Source of the DNA: an uncultured Butyricicoccus sp.
GTDB lineage: Bacteria > Bacillota > Clostridia > Oscillospirales > Butyricicoccaceae
Length of the DNA: 64,000 nucleotides
Direction: 5' to 3'
Assembly (NCBI GenBank): GCA_910584935.1
Contig: CAJUDU010000007.1
Coordinates: forward strand, 1 to 64,000
Shown here: positions 61,635 to 64,000 of the stretch, in pieces
How the letters are laid out: each line of letters begins with the position of its first letter
How positions within the stretch are numbered: the first letter of the stretch is position 1
Made by a program: the position numbers and the translations under genes
Notes under the pieces: generated by a model
Databases searched by the model: none
The model's input: only the letters and a program-made list of their open reading frames with translations
What the model was told of the DNA's origin: nothing

Positions 61635-62855
61635 ATGACACAGAGTGCAGAGCAGCAGATGCAGGTAATCCGTGACCTTCTCGCCCTTGGCAAGAAGAAT
61701 GGCAAACTGACACTCAAAGAAATCGCCGATGCGCTGAGTTCATTAGAGTTGGAAAGTGAAGACATTGACCGGCTGTATGAAACCTTGGAGCAGGAAAGCA
61801 TTGAAATTGAAGGCAGCGATGTGCTGGAAGCGCCAATCAGCATGGGGGATGATGAATTCCATGAAGCTGAAGTGGAGGAAGTGACAGAAGAGGAACTGGT
61901 GGATACTTCTGCACTGGCGGAAGGTTTTGCTATTGATGACCCTGTGCGGATGTACCTGAAGGAAATCGGCAAGGTGGATCTGTTGTCCCCGGATGAGGAA
62001 ATTGAGCTTGCGCGCAAGATTATGGACGGCGTTGCCGCTGCGGAAAAGATGCAGGAATATGAAAAAGCGAGCGGACAGTCTGCGGTGCGTTCTGATGAAA
62101 TTGTAGAATGGAATAAAGCAATCAAAGCTGGCGACCGCGCTAAAAAACGCCTTGCAGAGGCAAATTTACGTTTGGTTGTTTCAATTGCCAAGCGTTATGT
62201 TGGACGTGGGATGCTGTTTTTAGATTTGATTCAGGAAGGCAATTTAGGGCTGATTAAAGCGGTTGAAAAATTTGATTATACCAAGGGCTATAAATTTTCT
62301 ACCTATGCGACCTGGTGGATTCGGCAGGCAATTACCCGTGCGATTGCAGATCAGGCGCGCACCATCCGCATTCCTGTGCATATGGTGGAAACCATCAATA
62401 AAGTCATTCGGGTATCCCGCCAACTATTGCAGGAGCTTAGCCATGACCCATCCCCGGAGGAAATTGCGGCAGAAATGAATATGCCAGTTGACCGGGTACG
62501 GGATATCCTGAAAATTGCGCAGGAGCCGGTTTCTTTGGAAACACCAATCGGGGAAGAGGAAGATTCCCATTTGGGTGATTTTATCCCGGATGATGATGCG
62601 CCGGAACCGGCGGAAGCTGCTTCTTTTATGCTGCTCAAAGAACAGCTTGTCGATGTGCTGAAAACCTTGACCCCACGGGAAGAAAAGGTTTTACGGCTGC
62701 GGTTTGGCATTGATGATGGGCATACCCGCACGCTGGAAGAAGTTGGGCGGGAATTTAATGTGACGCGGGAACGTATCCGCCAGATTGAGGCAAAAGCACT
62801 GCGCAAACTGCGCCATCCATCCCGTTCAAAAAAATTAAAGGACTTTTTGAATTAA
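61635..62855 (+). CDS. rpoD: Principal sigma factor SigA
   Basis: Primary sigma-70 factor, 406 aa. Regions 1.1 (acidic, 1-105), 1.2 ([11 protein letters not shown], about 109), 2.1-2.4 ([29 protein letters not shown], about 180-250), 3 and 4.2 ([22 protein letters not shown]) are all in place. GGAGG lies 10 bp before its ATG. It is transcribed with dnaG. Confidence 0.97.
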   Translation: MTQSAEQQMQVIRDLLALGKKNGKLTLKEIADALSSLELESEDIDRLYETLEQESIEIEGSDVLEAPISMGDDEFHEAEVEEVTEEELVDTSALAEGFAIDDPVRMYLKEIGKVDLLSPDEEIELARKIMDGVAAAEKMQEYEKASGQSAVRSDEIVEWNKAIKAGDRAKKRLAEANLRLVVSIAKRYVGRGMLFLDLIQEGNLGLIKAVEKFDYTKGYKFSTYATWWIRQAITRAIADQARTIRIPVHMVETINKVIRVSRQLLQELSHDPSPEEIAAEMNMPVDRVRDILKIAQEPVSLETPIGEEEDSHLGDFIPDDDAPEPAEAASFMLLKEQLVDVLKTLTPREEKVLRLRFGIDDGHTRTLEEVGREFNVTRERIRQIEAKALRKLRHPSRSKKLKDFLN

Positions 62856-62872
62856 GAAATACAGATTTGCAG

Positions 62873-62892
62873 GGGAGGGGCTTGCCCCTCCC
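62873..62892 (+). terminator. Hairpin after rpoD
   Basis: GGGAGGGGC (62873-62881) and GCCCCTCCC (62884-62892); probably ends the dnaG-rpoD unit. Confidence 0.6.
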
Positions 62893-62923
62893 AAAAAGCA
62901 GTAAAAAATGTTTGGATTCGCCC

Positions 62924-62952
62924 TTTACATGGCGGTTTGGATATGCTATAAT
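62924..62952 (+). promoter_or_regulatory. Promoter of tRNA-Arg
   Basis: TTTACA (62924-62929), 17-bp spacer, TATAAT (62947-62952). Confidence 0.7.
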
Positions 62953-62966
62953 AAAATATGTAATGT

Positions 62967-63043
62967 GCGCCCGTAGTTCAATTGGATAGAGCGTCAGATT
63001 CCGGTTCTGAATGTTGGGGGTTCGAGTCCCTTCGGGCGTACCA
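62967..63043 (+). tRNA. tRNA-Arg (anticodon CCG)
   Basis: Cloverleaf of 77 nt. The acceptor stem GCGCCCG pairs with CGGGCGT (one G-T), D arm GTTC...AGAGC, anticodon stem TCAGA/TCTGA around loop TTCCGGT (anticodon CCG), T arm GGGGG-TTCGAGT-CCCTT, and encoded ACCA end. It reads CGG codons. Confidence 0.95.
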
Positions 63044-63056
63044 CACCATTCCTATA

Positions 63057-63098
63057 CGAACCCCATCTATCTACATGACCGATGGGGTGTTCGTTTTG
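63057..63098 (+). terminator. Terminator of tRNA-Arg
   Basis: CGAACCCCATC (63057-63067) and GATGGGGTGTTCG (63081-63093) with a T run. From 63099 to 63336 I see no gene, only a weak hairpin near 63135-63175. Confidence 0.6.
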
Positions 63099-63336
63099 GT
63101 TTGTCCATTTTGTTCCACAAAGTAATAAAAGAAAAGCTGTCGTATGGATACTTTCCAATCGGCAGTTTTTTGTTTTTGGATTCTAATTAGACATAAAGGA
63201 AGCCCTGCCACATGATTAGTGCAGCAGGGCTTTTCCCATATGGGTGTCGAAGCCATATCGGGAATATCTACAGTATATCACATCTTTCGACCTTTGTGTG
63301 TCGAATTTTGTCGAATGGGAAAAATATTTTTTAGCA

Positions 63337-64000
63337 CTACGGTTTATAGTCAATAAATCGGGGCACGGCATAAAATATCCGCTTGTTATTCACCCAGCGC
63401 TGAAGCTGGCGGGTGATTTTGGGCGCAGTTGGACGGTTATAGACCATTACATAGGGGTCATAGCCCATGCTGCGCAGTGTTTCTACCCGATACAAATCCT
63501 GTTCATGCGTGCTGCCATAATTGGTCAGGACATAGACGCGCCGCCTGCGATCACTCTTAATAGCGGTCAGCTCCAGAAAACGCCGGAAGTACCCGGTCAA
63601 GTCTTCGTTGGGGTTGTCCCATGCAAAATGTACCGCCTTGGTGCGTACCTGATTCAGCAGCGCCACATTGTCCGGCGTAATCAGTCGGATGTCCAGCCCC
63701 TGGGAGAAGTCCACCAGGGCGCGGCTTTCGGCAAGCTGTCCGATCAGCCGCTCATGGTCCGGGCAGGCAAGCAGGTTTGCGTCCAGCAACTTGATTTCCT
63801 TCTGCCTGTCCCAAAATTCGGACAGATCAGCTACCTTGCGGCTTCGCCGTCCCTCCTTGCCGCTTACAATGCAGAATCCACAATTTCGCGGACAGCCACG
63901 GGTCAGGAAACCATATGCGATACCAGAAAACTGTGGATAAATGCTGTAATCGGGATAAGTATGTTCTACTTCGTCCGGCAAATTAGGACCTGGTCCATAT
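63337..64000 (-). CDS. Radical SAM protein, truncated by window edge
   Basis: C-terminal 221 codons or more of a radical SAM protein; the frame stays open to the end of the window, so the N terminus is missing. The cluster motif is CPRNCGFC (C-x3-C-x2-C), preceded by GFLTRG, and followed by KLLDANLLAC. The family is often seen on phage-like or integrative elements in gut Firmicutes (recollection). It is on the opposite strand to the tRNA gene, 290 bp away. A biochemical role cannot be assigned. Confidence 0.8.
   Translation of the reverse strand, partial: YGPGPNLPDEVEHTYPDYSIYPQFSGIAYGFLTRGCPRNCGFCIVSGKEGRRSRKVADLSEFWDRQKEIKLLDANLLACPDHERLIGQLAESRALVDFSQGLDIRLITPDNVALLNQVRTKAVHFAWDNPNEDLTGYFRRFLELTAIKSDRRRRVYVLTNYGSTHEQDLYRVETLRSMGYDPYVMVYNRPTAPKITRQLQRWVNNKRIFYAVPRFIDYKP

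Noticed and set aside
63071..63256. Minus-strand ORF of 61 codons after tRNA-Arg
   Set aside because: No ribosome site; it overlaps the tRNA terminator.
1..64000. CRISPR array or prophage
   Set aside because: No spaced direct repeats of the right kind and no capsid, terminase or tail genes were seen; the only recombinase is isolated.

Overview
The window looks like a chromosome segment of a strictly anaerobic, Gram-positive gut Clostridium-class bacterium, probably Oscillospiraceae/Ruminococcaceae (inference). The signs are a class III (oxygen-sensitive) ribonucleotide reductase with NrdG, a monomeric [FeFe] hydrogenase, desulfoferrodoxin, AGGAGG-type ribosome binding sites, TTGACA/TATAAT promoters mostly with 17-bp spacers, S-layer-homology (SLH) proteins, and a dGTPase-dnaG-rpoD block. 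Coding density is high and most of the window is core metabolism.

Layout. 1-1.8 kb: dCMP deaminase, a membrane protein, and a YjdF-family gene behind a structured leader. 2-10.7 kb: a surface block. A two-gene operon on the minus strand encodes a 1710-aa M60 gluzincin protease with an internal dockerin and, overlapping it by 4 bp, an SLH protein whose N-terminal beta module resembles cohesin. A divergent gene encodes a YcdB-like SLH protein. 11.3-13.3 kb: GntR/ABC operon with a clear promoter and operator. 13.4-14.5 kb: desulfoferrodoxin and a ferritin-like protein. 14.6-17.8 kb: anaerobic RNR operon in which the glycyl-radical tail is a separate 67-aa protein. 18-22 kb: DivIVA-like protein, fumarase beta subunit, group-B-like [FeFe] hydrogenase, a lipoprotein with an internal duplication. 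22.2-32.3 kb: a purine operon (purE-C-F paralog-F-M-N-purO-like-AICAR transformylase-D plus a YbjN-like gene) with a 300-nt leader that carries its own promoter and a terminator/anti-terminator. 32.3-38.3 kb: a glycosyltransferase fused to a CsaB-type pyruvyl transferase, a YfcC-type transporter, NAD synthetase. 38.5-45 kb: BlaI/BlaR1-like pair, O-acetylhomoserine sulfhydrylase, sugar acetyltransferase, a lone tyrosine recombinase. 45.2-51.7 kb: rsmA, three small unknown genes, phosphoesterase, coaX, a lipoprotein with an FtsE-like ATPase, a C39-type peptidase. 51.8-55.6 kb: FMN riboswitch and ribD-ribE-ribBA-ribH. 55.9-58 kb: PadR-DUF1700-DUF4097-PspC envelope module. 58.2-62.9 kb: dgt, GNAT, dnaG, rpoD. 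62.9-64 kb: tRNA-Arg(CCG), then a truncated radical SAM gene running off the window.

How parts connect. The dockerin-bearing protease, its SLH partner, the second SLH protein and the CsaB-type enzyme (cell-wall pyruvylation is what SLH domains bind) together suggest a small S-layer-tethered glycoprotein-degrading system; this is the most interesting hypothesis here. The RNR and purine operons each show non-standard gene splitting: a detached glycyl-radical domain, a detached AICAR transformylase with a PurO-like cyclohydrolase, and a second PurF homolog lacking the catalytic cysteine. No CRISPR array, rRNA, insertion sequence or prophage module was seen. All domain calls were made by eye.
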